Positions 1-9,600 of a stretch of 22,817 bases of DNA are shown here, piece after piece. Each line of letters starts with the position of its first letter. Position 1 is the first letter of the stretch. The translations under genes were made by a program, and so were the position numbers. The notes below the pieces were generated by a model. It was not told the origin of the DNA. It worked only from the letters and a program-made list of their open reading frames with translations, and did no database searches. Source of the stretch: JBCDGZ01 sp038750655 (GTDB lineage Bacteria > Bacteroidota > Bacteroidia > Chitinophagales > Saprospiraceae); the NCBI GenBank assembly GCA_038750655.1, contig JBCDGZ010000124.1, forward strand, positions 1 to 22,817. The letters are read 5' to 3'.

Positions 1-1410
1 ACGAAAGATCATGCTACAGTGTGGGAGAGTTGTCTGCAAAGTATTCGCAGAAATGTGAACTCGCAGAGCTTTAAAACGTGGTTTATGCCGATCCGCCCGG
101 TAGGATTGAATGATGGTGCCTTGACAATTCAGGTACCTAATCGGTTCTTTTATGAGTGGCTCGAAGAGCACTATGTTTCTTTGTTGAAAATGACCATCCG
201 CCAGGAATTGGGCGAGAAGGGACGGCTGGAATATCAAATCCTCATGGGCCGAATGCCCGGGGGCCATCCAGGTAGTGGAGCGAAGGGTAATGACATTCAT
301 GCCCCGGGCGCTATCGACACCGGAAATATCAAAAACCCCTTCGTCATCCCGGGGATCAAGAAGCTGAAAATTGACCCGCAGCTCAACCCCAGCTATGTCT
401 TTGACAATTTCATTGAAGGAGATTGTAATCGACTGGCCCGCTCTGCGGGCTATGCGGTGGCCAAAAAGCCCGGCGGTACGGCCTTCAACCCGCTGGTCAT
501 TTTTGGCGACGTCGGACTGGGCAAGACCCACCTCGCTCAGGCCATCGGCAACGAAGTGCTAGCCCTCAACCCCAACCGAACGGTGCTCTATGTCTCTTCG
601 GAGAAATTTACCAATCAGATCATTGAATCGATTAAAAACAATGCTGTCAGCGACTTCGTCAACTTCTACCAGTTGATTGACATCCTGATTGTCGATGATA
701 TTCAGTTTCTAGCCAATAAGCAGAAGACACAGGAAATTTTCTTCCACATCTTCAACCAATTGCACCAAAACGGCAAGCAGATTATCCTCACTTCCGACCG
801 ACCGCCCAAGGACTTGGATGGCATGGAGGAGCGGCTGATCTCCCGCTTCAAATGGGGCCTTTCTGCCGACTTGCAAGCCCCAGACCTGGAAACCCGAATG
901 GCCATCCTGGAGGCGAAGATGACGCAGGAAGGGCTGGACATCCCCTACGATGTCACCGAGTTCATCTGCTACAATATCAAAAACAATATCCGGGAACTGG
1001 AAGGCGTGCTGATTTCCCTAGTCGCTCAGTCGACCCTCAACCGCCGCGAAATCGATATGGACCTGGCCAAGGAGGTCATCAAGAACTTTGTTTCTCAGAT
1101 GTCCAAGGAAATAACGGTCGACTTTATTCAAAAGCTGGTCGCCGATCACTTTGATGTCGACGTAGACAAGCTCAAAGGCCAGACGCGCAAGCGCAGCATC
1201 GTTATCGCCCGTCAATTGTCGATGTACTTGGCAAAAAATCTCACCAATAAATCCCTCAAGGCGATTGGTGAAAACTTCGGCGGTCGCGACCACAGTACCG
1301 TTATTTACTCCTGTAAGGCGGTTCAGGATTTGCTCGATACCGATACCATCTTCAAAGATGCGGTGGTCGATTTAGAGAAGAAAATCAAAATGAGTTTAAA
1401 CGAAAAATAA
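1..1410 (+). CDS. dnaA: Chromosomal replication initiator protein DnaA (5' end outside window)
   Basis: DnaA binds DnaA boxes at oriC and, with ATP bound, melts the origin to start replication. The reading frame is open from base 1: six codons (TKDHAT) precede the first GTG at 19, and TKDHATVWESCL continues the usual DnaA domain I opening, so the true start lies just upstream and the GTG is an internal Val. Counting from that GTG: domain I is about residues 1-80; a Gly-rich linker follows; Walker A GDVGLGKTH is at 163-171; Walker B VDDIQF at 225-230; sensor 1 LTSD at 257-260; and the domain IV DNA-binding signature GGRDHSTVIY lies near the C terminus. The length (about 470 residues) is normal. 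It appears monocistronic at its 3' end, with a terminator 79 bases after the stop. The identification is secure. Confidence 0.97.
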   Translation, partial: TKDHATVWESCLQSIRRNVNSQSFKTWFMPIRPVGLNDGALTIQVPNRFFYEWLEEHYVSLLKMTIRQELGEKGRLEYQILMGRMPGGHPGSGAKGNDIHAPGAIDTGNIKNPFVIPGIKKLKIDPQLNPSYVFDNFIEGDCNRLARSAGYAVAKKPGGTAFNPLVIFGDVGLGKTHLAQAIGNEVLALNPNRTVLYVSSEKFTNQIIESIKNNAVSDFVNFYQLIDILIVDDIQFLANKQKTQEIFFHIFNQLHQNGKQIILTSDRPPKDLDGMEERLISRFKWGLSADLQAPDLETRMAILEAKMTQEGLDIPYDVTEFICYNIKNNIRELEGVLISLVAQSTLNRREIDMDLAKEVIKNFVSQMSKEITVDFIQKLVADHFDVDVDKLKGQTRKRSIVIARQLSMYLAKNLTNKSLKAIGENFGGRDHSTVIYSCKAVQDLLDTDTIFKDAVVDLEKKIKMSLNEK

Positions 1411-1488
1411 GATCGCAAAACCAACTTAACAACGCTCAAATAATTAATTTTGGGCTTTACTTAAAACGTATAACAACAAGTAAAATCC

Positions 1489-1521
1489 AAAAGGGGCCTT
1501 CCAGTCGGAAGCCCCTTTTTT
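1489..1521 (+). terminator. Bidirectional intrinsic terminator after dnaA
   Basis: The left arm AAAAGGGGCCTTCC (1489-1502) pairs across an AGTC loop with GGAAGCCCCTTTTTT, leaving one bulged C. The right arm runs into six T on the plus strand. On the minus strand the same hairpin ends in TTTT. It sits between the converging dnaA and small lipoprotein genes, so it can serve both. Confidence 0.85.
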
Positions 1522-1564
1522 AGTTCTTCATCATCCCACAGGATAAACCTGCGGCAATTGGTAC

Positions 1565-1756
1565 CTAAGGTGCACAATCTTCCTCGGCATCAGGTAGCTG
1601 TGCCACCGGAGCAGGCGTTTTTGCCTTTTGCTTATCTTCCATGGTCAGGTTTCTATTGCCATACCAGCCACCACCTTTACATCTTTTCTTCGAGCTACAA
1701 GCCCCGAGCATTAGTACAGCCAGTACCAAAACACAGATACAATTTAACTTTTTCAT
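1565..1756 (-). CDS. Small lipoprotein, 63 residues, function unknown
   Basis: The frame is open further upstream to an ATG at 1837, but the start chosen is the ATG at 1756 because it opens directly onto a lipoprotein signal: MKKLNC, a hydrophobic stretch, then the lipobox MLGAC with the lipidated Cys at residue 20. The mature part is only about 44 residues: a basic SSKKRCK patch, a GGGWYGNRNL motif, then a charged tail with a Pro/Ala stretch and a Cys three residues from the end. The two non-lipidated cysteines could form a disulfide in the periplasm. The product probably sits in the inner or outer membrane through its lipid. It converges with dnaA and shares its terminator. No function is recognised. 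The lipoprotein call is firmer than any role. Confidence 0.7.
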   Translation of the reverse strand: MKKLNCICVLVLAVLMLGACSSKKRCKGGGWYGNRNLTMEDKQKAKTPAPVAQLPDAEEDCAP

Positions 1757-1992
1757 AATGTCAGACTTTAAAAATAAATAATTCCGGATGAAGGGGGGCG
1801 TCATTGAGGCCAACAATTCCGGTATGTTGGCGAACAAAACAGTTTGAAGAGGGCTATCCTTTTATAACCTAGCAAATACTTAACCAATTTATAAAATACG
1901 CCTGTCCATGAACTTTAGACAAACGATAGTAGAGGATGCTTTGGTATGAATCATCTGCTTTTTGTGGGTTTAAAAGATTAGTCCCCTGCCGA

Positions 1993-2019
1993 CGGTCAAT
2001 TCCTTGATGGAACTGACCG
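1993..2019 (-). terminator. Hairpin downstream of the toxin/immunity-like pair
   Basis: CGGTCA-A-TTCC pairs with GGAA-C-TGACCG around a TTGAT loop: ten pairs with one A/C mismatch. It lies 27 bases beyond the stop of the minus-strand gene ending at 2046. No T-run follows on the minus strand, so this may be a mRNA 3'-end hairpin rather than a classic intrinsic terminator. Confidence 0.35.
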
Positions 2020-2045
2020 CCTCTGAGGTTATGGGGTGAAGGTAT

Positions 2046-2747
2046 TTAAACAATTTCATGCTGCAGGATAATAGACTTATCATATCCATTGGGCTTAATG
2101 TAGCTATTGGCCATCAATTCATCAATGCTTCCCTCTCTTAGGAGTTGAATCCAAAAACCACCATTATCCAAAGATAAAATCGTTTGGCTTCCGTTTTCGT
2201 GTTCAAAGCTTACAAATTCGATAGAATCGATTTCCATATTTGGATAATCAGAGAATCCCCACTTGATCAAATCTTCCTGATTAATATTGGGCTCTATATC
2301 TTTTAAGTTCAATCGCTCTTGGTTGCCATAGAGTCGAATACGAACGATTGGATCCTGAGAGGGGTATTGGATAAGCGTAGCAAAGCTTGAATCAATATCC
2401 TGTGGTGGATTTAATAGTGCTTCCCGCAAAGGACGTTTCTCTGTAACAATTTTCTGAATGGCTAAGGCCCCTTGATCTACTATAGGGCCCTTAATTTCCT
2501 GAAAATGAGATTGGAAAATGAAGTTAAGCGCCACTACTTTTGGATCTTTACTTTTGAACCGAAAGCAACATCTTCCCATACAGCTAATCTTCAAAGTGGG
2601 TAATACTGCCAACTGAGCCCGCTCTAAGTGTATACTACGGATACTACTCCCAATACAGCCCTGCAATAGCGTCAATGCTGGCTTTTCCAAGCGACTATCG
2701 AAAATGAAGTCTGTTGATGTTCTTTTTATTTTTGCTTGCATCACCAT
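2046..2747 (-). CDS. Cytoplasmic protein of unknown function, candidate immunity protein
   Basis: This 233-residue protein has no signal peptide or membrane segment. It starts one base after the TAG stop of the large lipoprotein gene upstream (ATG at 2747; a second in-frame ATG two codons later is an equally possible start), so the two genes are almost certainly cotranscribed and translationally coupled. The protein is mixed alpha/beta by eye, with an IRxIHLERAQLAVLPTL stretch, a short Cys-containing MGRCC segment and an acidic C-terminal half. I do not recognise the family. Its position directly after a protein with a toxin-like C terminus suggests an immunity protein, and the lack of an export signal would imply the toxin acts in the cytoplasm. 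That role is inference from gene order only. Confidence 0.75.
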   Translation of the reverse strand: MVMQAKIKRTSTDFIFDSRLEKPALTLLQGCIGSSIRSIHLERAQLAVLPTLKISCMGRCCFRFKSKDPKVVALNFIFQSHFQEIKGPIVDQGALAIQKIVTEKRPLREALLNPPQDIDSSFATLIQYPSQDPIVRIRLYGNQERLNLKDIEPNINQEDLIKWGFSDYPNMEIDSIEFVSFEHENGSQTILSLDNGGFWIQLLREGSIDELMANSYIKPNGYDKSIILQHEIV

Positions 2748-2748
2748 T

Positions 2749-4992
2749 CTATTTAAATCTAACTTTAAAAGTATAACCTGTGTGGTATTTAAATTCTAGG
2801 GTATATCCATCGGGATTATTATTTCCCCCAAACTTAATAGATATCCTAACTTGTCCTCCATTAATCTTAATCCCGGCTAGTTCATAAGGTGCTAATTCCG
2901 AAGGGCTAAGAACATCGGCATCAGGAAATAATGCTTCCAATTCATCCCAAAATTCAAGTGGATCTCCAGCATTTTTAAGCTCCACACCTACTCTATTATT
3001 GACCCATTTGAAATTTTTGTAGATATCATCCAACTTCGTACTCAAAACGTGATACAGCTTTGAGACGACCTGATCTCCAAAGAGTTTTATTTTTTTGAAT
3101 GCTTCATAAAATTCGGCCAATTGTTTAGCAGTGACAAATAATCCTGCTCCAAAAGAAGCGACCTTTGCTATAGGAAAACAAACATCCGCCTCGTTCAATA
3201 CAATATCTACTGCATTGTACATTGCATTCATCCAGTCTCCACTCTGCAAGTTATTAAATAATTCGGGGCCGAGTAGAACCAGCGTCCCCCCGGGTATAAA
3301 ATCAGCAGTTAGTTCCTTGAGCATTTCCCAAAGCTGCTCTTTCATTATTGTCCAAATTGGATCAGCACTATTACCTACTTCACCTAAATTGAGCGTTGTT
3401 ATCCCCTCCTCACAATAAGTATCTGCAAAGGCATTACAAATCGCAGTAGACAAATTCTCCTCACAATCATCAGCCTGATCGCCGTGATGAGCATTGTAGA
3501 AATTGGCGATATTGACCAGTTGATCGGTTCCTTGGGCGCTCATCAAGCAAGCCATATTATCATCGAGGTCGAGCTTGGTATTCAGGTCGTTGAAGAGTTT
3601 TTGTAAAGCAAATTCATCAAAGGCAGCCTGATTAGAACAAGAGGATGGGGTGCCAATCAGTGCCTGCAAATCTGCTGGAGACATATTTAATCCATGGCTG
3701 CTAATAAAGGCTATTGCGGCATCTTGGCACAGCACTTCCAGAATCCCATCCCCTTCGCTACTGCTTCCTGACGGACATGGAGAAAAAGTTGAAAAGAGAT
3801 CAACCATACTATTCAGTATAGCATCGTAATCTGTGGTGTTTGAAGCAGCTAGAACGGCCTCTACGACTGCTGCTCCGGCACTCATGTATTGCTCGTTAGA
3901 GAAACTTTCTAGCGCAGAAGATAAATCTCCTAAATTAAGCTCCAATCCGGGAATGTTACCTTGCAAATGGCTGGATAAGGCACTGACCAGGTACTGAAAG
4001 CGCTCTTGGGTAGAAGCCTCCGTATTCTGACAGTTTAGTAGACGCTGAACATAAGCAGCTAACTCGCTTTGCGCCAAGTCCAGCCGAAGATCATTGACGA
4101 AATTCCAGTTGACTGTTGAATTATTGGGATTGTTATTTGATGTTCCTCCTCCTGAATTGGGCGTTGGAAAGAAAGTATGCTGCCACCAGTTTCCGAAGAC
4201 ACTAAAATCAAACTTCCTTCCCGAAGAGGGCGTACTGGTAGATCCTCCAGGGTTACCAATATGATCATTGCATTCCTGCATAGGTACGCCAATCTCGTAA
4301 CTGTAAGTAGATAGCTCAACTCTTTTGATACAAATCCCATTATCATTGATAAAATAGTGAATACTGTTCCTTGAACTTACCGAGTTATTTACTGTAGACT
4401 GATCATCTGTATTGATGTTTGAGGAGGAGCCTGTGAATAATTCCTCATCCAATGCGTCAAAGTAGCTCAAGCAGTTGCTCCACACCCCATGCATGACATT
4501 ATCGGCTGGAATATTAAAGTTGGAAAGAAAGGAGCGATTCCAAAACTTTACATTCATCAGCCCATCGCGCCTGTAGGCCACTAGGATGGTTTGTACAGAC
4601 TCATCCTCCATTTTTATATAAGGAACCAGGGCAATGGACTCATTGGAGCTGAGGAGGTCGGCGATACTTCGATCCCAGGCGGGGTAGCCTGCCAGCTCAA
4701 TAATGTCATCAACGATGTTCTCCTGCGCATTTTGAGCGATCAAGTAATCTCTAACTTCTGCCACAAAGGGATCAATATCGGTCCGATTATCGACCGCAGC
4801 TTTAAGGTGAGGATGATTATTCGATAAAAAATTCGGGTCAAAGAAGAGGATGGCCTGCCCGGATTGCTGAGTTGTTGTAGATAATCCCTTGTCTCCACTG
4901 TTCGTGGTCTCTAGAATAGGGGTTTCTTTCTGGCAGGCATTGAAGAATACCACAAGGAGGAACAAGCCTCCGTAGGCTAGTAACTTTTTCAT
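2749..4992 (-). CDS. Large lipoprotein with pretoxin/toxin-like C-terminal region
   Basis: The 747-residue protein opens with a lipoprotein signal (MKKLLAYGG..., lipobox FNAC, Cys20), placing it on the envelope surface or periplasmic face. Residues 30-230 form an N-terminal domain, followed by a Gly/Ser/Asn/Pro-rich linker (about 240-290) and a Cys-containing helical region (about 300-520). Residues about 540-640 carry a hydrophobic helical segment (FIPGGTLVLLGPELFNN, then AKVASFGAGLFVTAKQLAEF) resembling the pretoxin regions of Bacteroidota polymorphic toxins. The last 100 residues (FWDELEALFPDADVLSP, then a beta-rich end finishing KYHTGYTFKVRFK) form a compact terminal domain in the place where such proteins carry the toxin. 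The gene directly downstream, one base away, fits an immunity partner. No catalytic motif is recognised, so the toxin role is inferred from architecture and context. Confidence 0.85.
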   Translation of the reverse strand: MKKLLAYGGLFLLVVFFNACQKETPILETTNSGDKGLSTTTQQSGQAILFFDPNFLSNNHPHLKAAVDNRTDIDPFVAEVRDYLIAQNAQENIVDDIIELAGYPAWDRSIADLLSSNESIALVPYIKMEDESVQTILVAYRRDGLMNVKFWNRSFLSNFNIPADNVMHGVWSNCLSYFDALDEELFTGSSSNINTDDQSTVNNSVSSRNSIHYFINDNGICIKRVELSTYSYEIGVPMQECNDHIGNPGGSTSTPSSGRKFDFSVFGNWWQHTFFPTPNSGGGTSNNNPNNSTVNWNFVNDLRLDLAQSELAAYVQRLLNCQNTEASTQERFQYLVSALSSHLQGNIPGLELNLGDLSSALESFSNEQYMSAGAAVVEAVLAASNTTDYDAILNSMVDLFSTFSPCPSGSSSEGDGILEVLCQDAAIAFISSHGLNMSPADLQALIGTPSSCSNQAAFDEFALQKLFNDLNTKLDLDDNMACLMSAQGTDQLVNIANFYNAHHGDQADDCEENLSTAICNAFADTYCEEGITTLNLGEVGNSADPIWTIMKEQLWEMLKELTADFIPGGTLVLLGPELFNNLQSGDWMNAMYNAVDIVLNEADVCFPIAKVASFGAGLFVTAKQLAEFYEAFKKIKLFGDQVVSKLYHVLSTKLDDIYKNFKWVNNRVGVELKNAGDPLEFWDELEALFPDADVLSPSELAPYELAGIKINGGQVRISIKFGGNNNPDGYTLEFKYHTGYTFKVRFK

Positions 4993-5475
4993 AGACTTTA
5001 CATTTTAAGTAGTATTGATAAAAAACTGGACAAAAATTCAATCTGCTAAAAAAAAATGAATCATGAACTTTATTCAGATTTAAAATAAAACATTAAAAAA
5101 ACGAAAAAGAAAATACCAATATTGCCCATTTGAATTTTTTATTTTCGTGAAATCTTGTCACAAAATCAGTCAACAATTGACCATCACATTTAATTTATAG
5201 CATTTAATAAATATCGAAAGGGGATTGATGTAGGCTAAAAGCCTGTGCTCCCTTGTCTTTTGTACCCAAATAAGCGGTTACTTCCGCCGAAAGAATGTCA
5301 CAGATAATAGCTTTGCCGGAACACCTTTGCCTCTCCACCCTTTTATCTTACCATCAATTCTCCTCCTACGTTCACTGACCCACATCTACACACATCTTTC
5401 TTTACTTCCCCCCTTCTCTAGTGTCGACCCCCGACGACAATCGCGCTCATAAGTGGATCATGAAAACCCCAGTAT
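4993..5475. other. Intergenic region between divergent genes
   Basis: This 483-base gap separates the minus-strand lipoprotein gene from the plus-strand PorP/SprF-like gene and must hold promoters for both. The first 170 bases are very AT-rich. I looked for the Bacteroidota -7/-33 pattern (TAnnTTTG with an upstream TTG) and found only an imperfect TATTTTCG at 5140-5147, too weak to call. Two small hairpins occur: AGGCTAAAAGCCT (5232-5244) and GCGGTTACTTCCGC (5274-5287). A C-rich, G-poor tract follows at 5321-5420, and a nine-codon upstream ORF (stop codon included) lies at 5460-5486. No DnaA-box cluster was found. Confidence 0.5.
5321..5420 (+). promoter_or_regulatory. C-rich, G-poor leader tract, candidate Rho-utilisation site
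   Basis: By direct count this 100-base stretch contains 42 C and only 3 G. Such a C-over-G bubble in an untranslated leader is the usual composition of a Rho-loading (rut) site and leaves the RNA unstructured. It lies 55 bases upstream of the PorP/SprF-like gene, the first gene of a pair whose second member is a 6.9-kb adhesin gene, so Rho-dependent attenuation is plausible. The composition is observed; the function is inferred. Confidence 0.3.
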
Positions 5476-6585
5476 ATGGCATCTAAAATCTTTACGCTAA
5501 TCCTATTCGTCGGCATTTTCTCTACGGTTCAAGCTCAAGATCCGTCTTTCTCCCAGTTTTACGCCAATCGAATCTATTTAAACCCAGCCCTGACAGGGCT
5601 TGAAGCAGGCTTAAGCTTTGCGGGTATCTATCGAATGCAATGGAAAAATGTGGACAATGGCTTCCGCTCCTACAGTGCTTCGGTTGAATCTCAGGAGCCT
5701 TACATTAACAGTGGCCTCGGTTTGACCCTGTACCAGGATGTAGAGGGCATTATGGAGTTGACGACTACGAGTGTCGGCTTTTCTTATGCTTATACCTTAA
5801 AAGGCGAAAACCACAATGTACACATCGGCTTTCAGGCCGAATGGGTACAAAAATCACTAGATTGGAGCAAGATCGTTTTTTCGGATCAGCTCGATCCTGT
5901 CTTTGGCGTCGTCAATCCCAGCACCGCCCTCAACGGTATGGAGCGGGTGACGTACACCGATTTTCATATGGGAGCAGCCTGGCGATTCAACAATGACTTG
6001 GAGTTGGGCAAACGCCTGATTCAGGATATTCAAACTAACATTGGTTTCAGTATTCACCACGTTCCTCACCTCTTTAGTAATACGGGAGGGAATGAGTCCT
6101 TGCAAAACCTAGAAACCAATACTCCGCCTCGACTAACGATTCACGCGGGGACGATTATTCCTACCTATGTATTTGGGGGCAGCAAGCAAAAAATCGCCAT
6201 TTCTCCCAATCTCAAATACGACATTCAAGGAGATGATTTATTGAATACCAAAGAAAACCTACAGGTCTTTACCGCCGGAAGCTACGTGCTCTACGAGGGA
6301 CTGTATGTAGGCGCTTTTTATCAGAATAAATTCCTCACTGCTGGCTTTCAGCATACCAACGCTTTAATCCTCGCCCTGGGGGCCTACATCGACTCCGGTC
6401 GTAAGGACAAGGGGCATTTTTTCATCGGCTTTAGCTATGATGCCAATACGACCGGCGTCGGCCTTCGGGGCGGCGGGGTCTACGAACTGGCCTTCCGCTG
6501 GACCATGGCTGATGCACCAGCCCTCTTCGGAGGACGACGTAAAAGTACTTCACGTAAAACGCTAGATTGTTACAAGTTCTTCTAA
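5476..6585 (+). CDS. PorP/SprF family type IX secretion outer-membrane protein
   Basis: PorP/SprF proteins are outer-membrane beta-barrel partners of T9SS; SprF-type members are needed for export of a cognate giant adhesin. The 369-residue product starts with a signal peptide (hydrophobic FTLILFVGIF, cleavage near VQA/QDP). The mature N terminus carries the family hallmark QDPSFSQFYANRIYLNPALTG, and the rest shows alternating barrel-like strands such as GLYVGAFYQNK and HFFIGFSYDANTTGVG. The length is typical for the family. The gene is followed after 92 bases by a giant adhesin with a type B T9SS sorting domain on the same strand, matching the SprF/SprB arrangement. The ATG at 5476 overlaps a short upstream ORF. 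The family call is strong; whether it is a SprF-like specificity partner is inferred from gene order. Confidence 0.92.
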   Translation: MASKIFTLILFVGIFSTVQAQDPSFSQFYANRIYLNPALTGLEAGLSFAGIYRMQWKNVDNGFRSYSASVESQEPYINSGLGLTLYQDVEGIMELTTTSVGFSYAYTLKGENHNVHIGFQAEWVQKSLDWSKIVFSDQLDPVFGVVNPSTALNGMERVTYTDFHMGAAWRFNNDLELGKRLIQDIQTNIGFSIHHVPHLFSNTGGNESLQNLETNTPPRLTIHAGTIIPTYVFGGSKQKIAISPNLKYDIQGDDLLNTKENLQVFTAGSYVLYEGLYVGAFYQNKFLTAGFQHTNALILALGAYIDSGRKDKGHFFIGFSYDANTTGVGLRGGGVYELAFRWTMADAPALFGGRRKSTSRKTLDCYKFF

Positions 6586-6677
6586 TTCGAAACGGTAAGT
6601 AGTCAAACAGTAAAGTAAACAGTACCAGTAAAATATTGAAGCGACGTAAACCTGAATTATGAAGCAAATTTAATCCC

Positions 6678-9600
6678 ATGATGTCCAACTTTTACTCCTC
6701 ATCGCTCCTCCTGTTAACCATCTTTTTCGGCCTCACGGCTGAGTCATCTGCCCAGTGCGACTTTAGCATTTCTAATCAAGTCGTTTGCGGCAATACCGTA
6801 GTCAATTTCTCTGTCGACAGCCCCGGAGCGGGCGTCTACAGCTGGGATTTTCAGAGCGATAGCAATGTCGATGCCTATGGTACCAATGTCACCTTCGTCT
6901 TTCCAGGCAGTGCCGTGAATCAGACCTATACGGTGGTCCTCTATCGCAACAGCATTCCCTGCGAAGCGGATACGGTATATGTGCAAGCTGTTCCGGATTC
7001 TGAGATTGGGCTGCTGCCAGGTAGTGGAATTATGGATGGCAATAATATTCGGGTCTGTAGCGCCTTGCCGCAAACCACGTTGTCCATCTTCAATGCCTCG
7101 ACAACCTACAGCAGCAATGCCAGTTACGAGATCGACTGGGGAGATGGTACCATCGAAAATTTCGACAATACCTCTTTTCCCAATACGGGCTTCATCACCC
7201 ACGATTACAATCAATTCGGCTATTACAATATTCGTGTCACTACGACAGGAGTCAATGGCTGTGTAGCTCACGCCAACTATGTCTTTTACAATGGTAGTAA
7301 CCCGTCTGTAGGTCTGGCCAACCCGGGTAATACGGTTGGACTCTGTGCCCCGGCCGCCATTACTTTTCCCATCACCAATACCGCCGACAATCCAGTCGGT
7401 ACGGAATATTATGTGTATGTAAGTGGAGAGCTGGTCGATTCTTTTACCCAAAGTAATGTCCCGCCCGCTTTTACTTATCTTTTTGAAGAATCCTCTTGTG
7501 GGGCCTCCACCTCTACCGGAAACTATCAAAATGCCTTCGACGTCCAAGTCGTCGCCACCAATCCCTGCGGCTCTTCGCAGGCCACCATCGAACCTATAGA
7601 AATCAGCGAACCCCCGGAACCAGAATTCGAAGTTGACCGCCCGGTGATCGGCTGTACTGAAGATGTCTTCACCATCACCGATGTCTCCACCAATATCCTC
7701 GAAGTCACCAGCGGAAATCCTTCTAACTGCTCGACCAACCTCGCGCCTAGTTGGGTCATCACCCCCGGTGTGGCCGGCATCGACTGGAACCTCCTCTCCG
7801 GTAACCTCTTCAATGCCGAAGTCCTGGAACTGCAATTCCTGCTCCCCGGCGACTACACCATCGAGATGACCATCCACAGTGAGGCCTGCGGCGACTATAC
7901 CTACTCGCAGACCATCGAAGTACTGGAAATTGCCGAGGCCGAAGCCACCATCAGCCTGGCCACCGCCTCCTTCCCGGCCATCTCCGATGAATGCGCCCCC
8001 ACCGTCGGCACCTTTATCAACGAGTCTACCGGTGACAGCATCGACTACGTCTGGACCATCCTGCCCGCCAGCGGCTGGAGCTTCGTCGACAGTACTAATC
8101 TGACTTCGGAGCACCTCAATATCGCCTTCGAAGATGCGGGCACCTACACCGTCTTCCTAACCACTTCCAACCTCTGCTCCTCCGATACCTGGGATACCAC
8201 CCTGGTCATCGCCGGAGACCCCATAGTTGATATTCTCCCCATCCCTACCGCCTGCGAAAGCACCACGCTCAACTTCAACAGCAGCAATGTGCTCTATGAC
8301 CCCAACGGCGGTACCCTCAATAGTTTCTATTGGAGCTTCCCCGGAGGCATCCCCTCCTCCTCTACCGATCAGTTTCCGAGCAATATTCAATACAATACGC
8401 CGGGTACCTATACCATCACCTTGACGACCGGCAATCAATGCGGTGCAAGTACCATCACCGAAACCTTTACTATTCAGGCGCCCGGAACGCTGATCATGCC
8501 GAATGATACGGCAGTTTGTGCCTACTCGCCAGCCATTCAGTTGAGCACCAATTTTTCTGGCGGCAACTGGTCGGGCAATGGGATTACCAGCGATGGATGG
8601 TTTGTTCCGGATGGCAATAATTTAGGCAGCAATACCTTGGTGTATACGATTTTAGATGGTGCCTGCTCTTCGACCGACAGTATGATTGTAACGGTTATTC
8701 CAGCACCACCAGTCGACGCTGGGCCCGACCAAGAGGTTTGTGTCAACGACGCGCCTTTTGTCTTGACGGGCTACAGTCCGGCTAATGGGACCTGGTCGAT
8801 CAGCAGCGGTGGCGTCCTCACCGGCGGAGATACCTTTGACCCCGTGGCCTCCGGCCCTGGCACCTATACGCTGACCTATACTTTTGCCGATAATAATGGC
8901 TGTAATAATTTCGATGAAAAAACCATTCTGGTCAATATCCTGCCTACCGTAGAGGCTGGCCCCGATCAGAGCATCTGCGAAAACCCCAACGATATTCCAC
9001 TAACGGGCTTTAGTCCCACCGGAGGCATTTGGAGCGGAACGGGCGTCAGTCCTGATGGCTTGTTCAACGTACAAAATACCCCTGGCTTGGGGAGCTATAC
9101 TCTTTACTACACATACACTGATCCAGCAACGGGCTGCGCCAATCTGGATAGTATCAATATTACCGTCGTACCCAATGACGTAGCCGATGCGGGTATCGAC
9201 GAGCTGGTTTGTATCAATGATAACCCATTTTTATTAGCAGGTGGAACGCCGGCCGGAGGGGCTTGGAGTGGTACGGGCGTCGATGCGACTGGCATCTTCG
9301 ATCCGTCAATGGCAGGTGTCGGCATCCATGTGCTGACCTATCGTTACGGCAGCGGCTACTGCGAGACGACAGATTCTAAGTTGGTCGAAGTGCAAGGATT
9401 ACCGCAGCTGACTTTGCCCAGTGATCGAGCGCTCTGTGTCAGCGCGGCTCCATTGACCTTGAATGCCCTGCCGATCAACGGCACCTGGTCGGGCATCGGC
9501 GTCAGCGGCAATACTTTTGATCCGCAGGTAGCAGGAGTGGGTTCTTATGAGCTAGCTTATACTTACACCGATCCATTGACGAATTGTTCCAATAGCGATA

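Noticed and set aside
19..21. GTG at 19 as the start of dnaA
   Set aside because: The frame is open to base 1 and the six preceding codons continue a normal DnaA N terminus, so the real start is outside the window.
2749..4992. Rhs/YD-repeat or T6SS effector identity for the large lipoprotein
   Set aside because: No YD repeats, PAAR or VgrG-like sequence is present in the window; only the general layout resembles polymorphic toxins.
5140..5147. TATTTTCG as a Bacteroidota -7 promoter element for the PorP/SprF gene
   Set aside because: One key base differs from TAnnTTTG and the nearest upstream TTG is at a poor spacing (15 bases), so it is not better than chance in this AT-rich stretch.
1411..5475. 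Origin of replication near dnaA
   Set aside because: I searched the non-coding gaps for TTATCCACA-like boxes on both strands and saw no cluster. dnaA is not always next to oriC in Bacteroidota, and the upstream side of dnaA is not in the window.
6744..8114. 456-codon open frame on the minus strand inside the adhesin gene
   Set aside because: It is antisense to a clearly coding region whose C-ending codons remove stops on the opposite strand. Its translation is Gly/Asp/Ile-rich with no domain or signal, as expected for a shadow frame.
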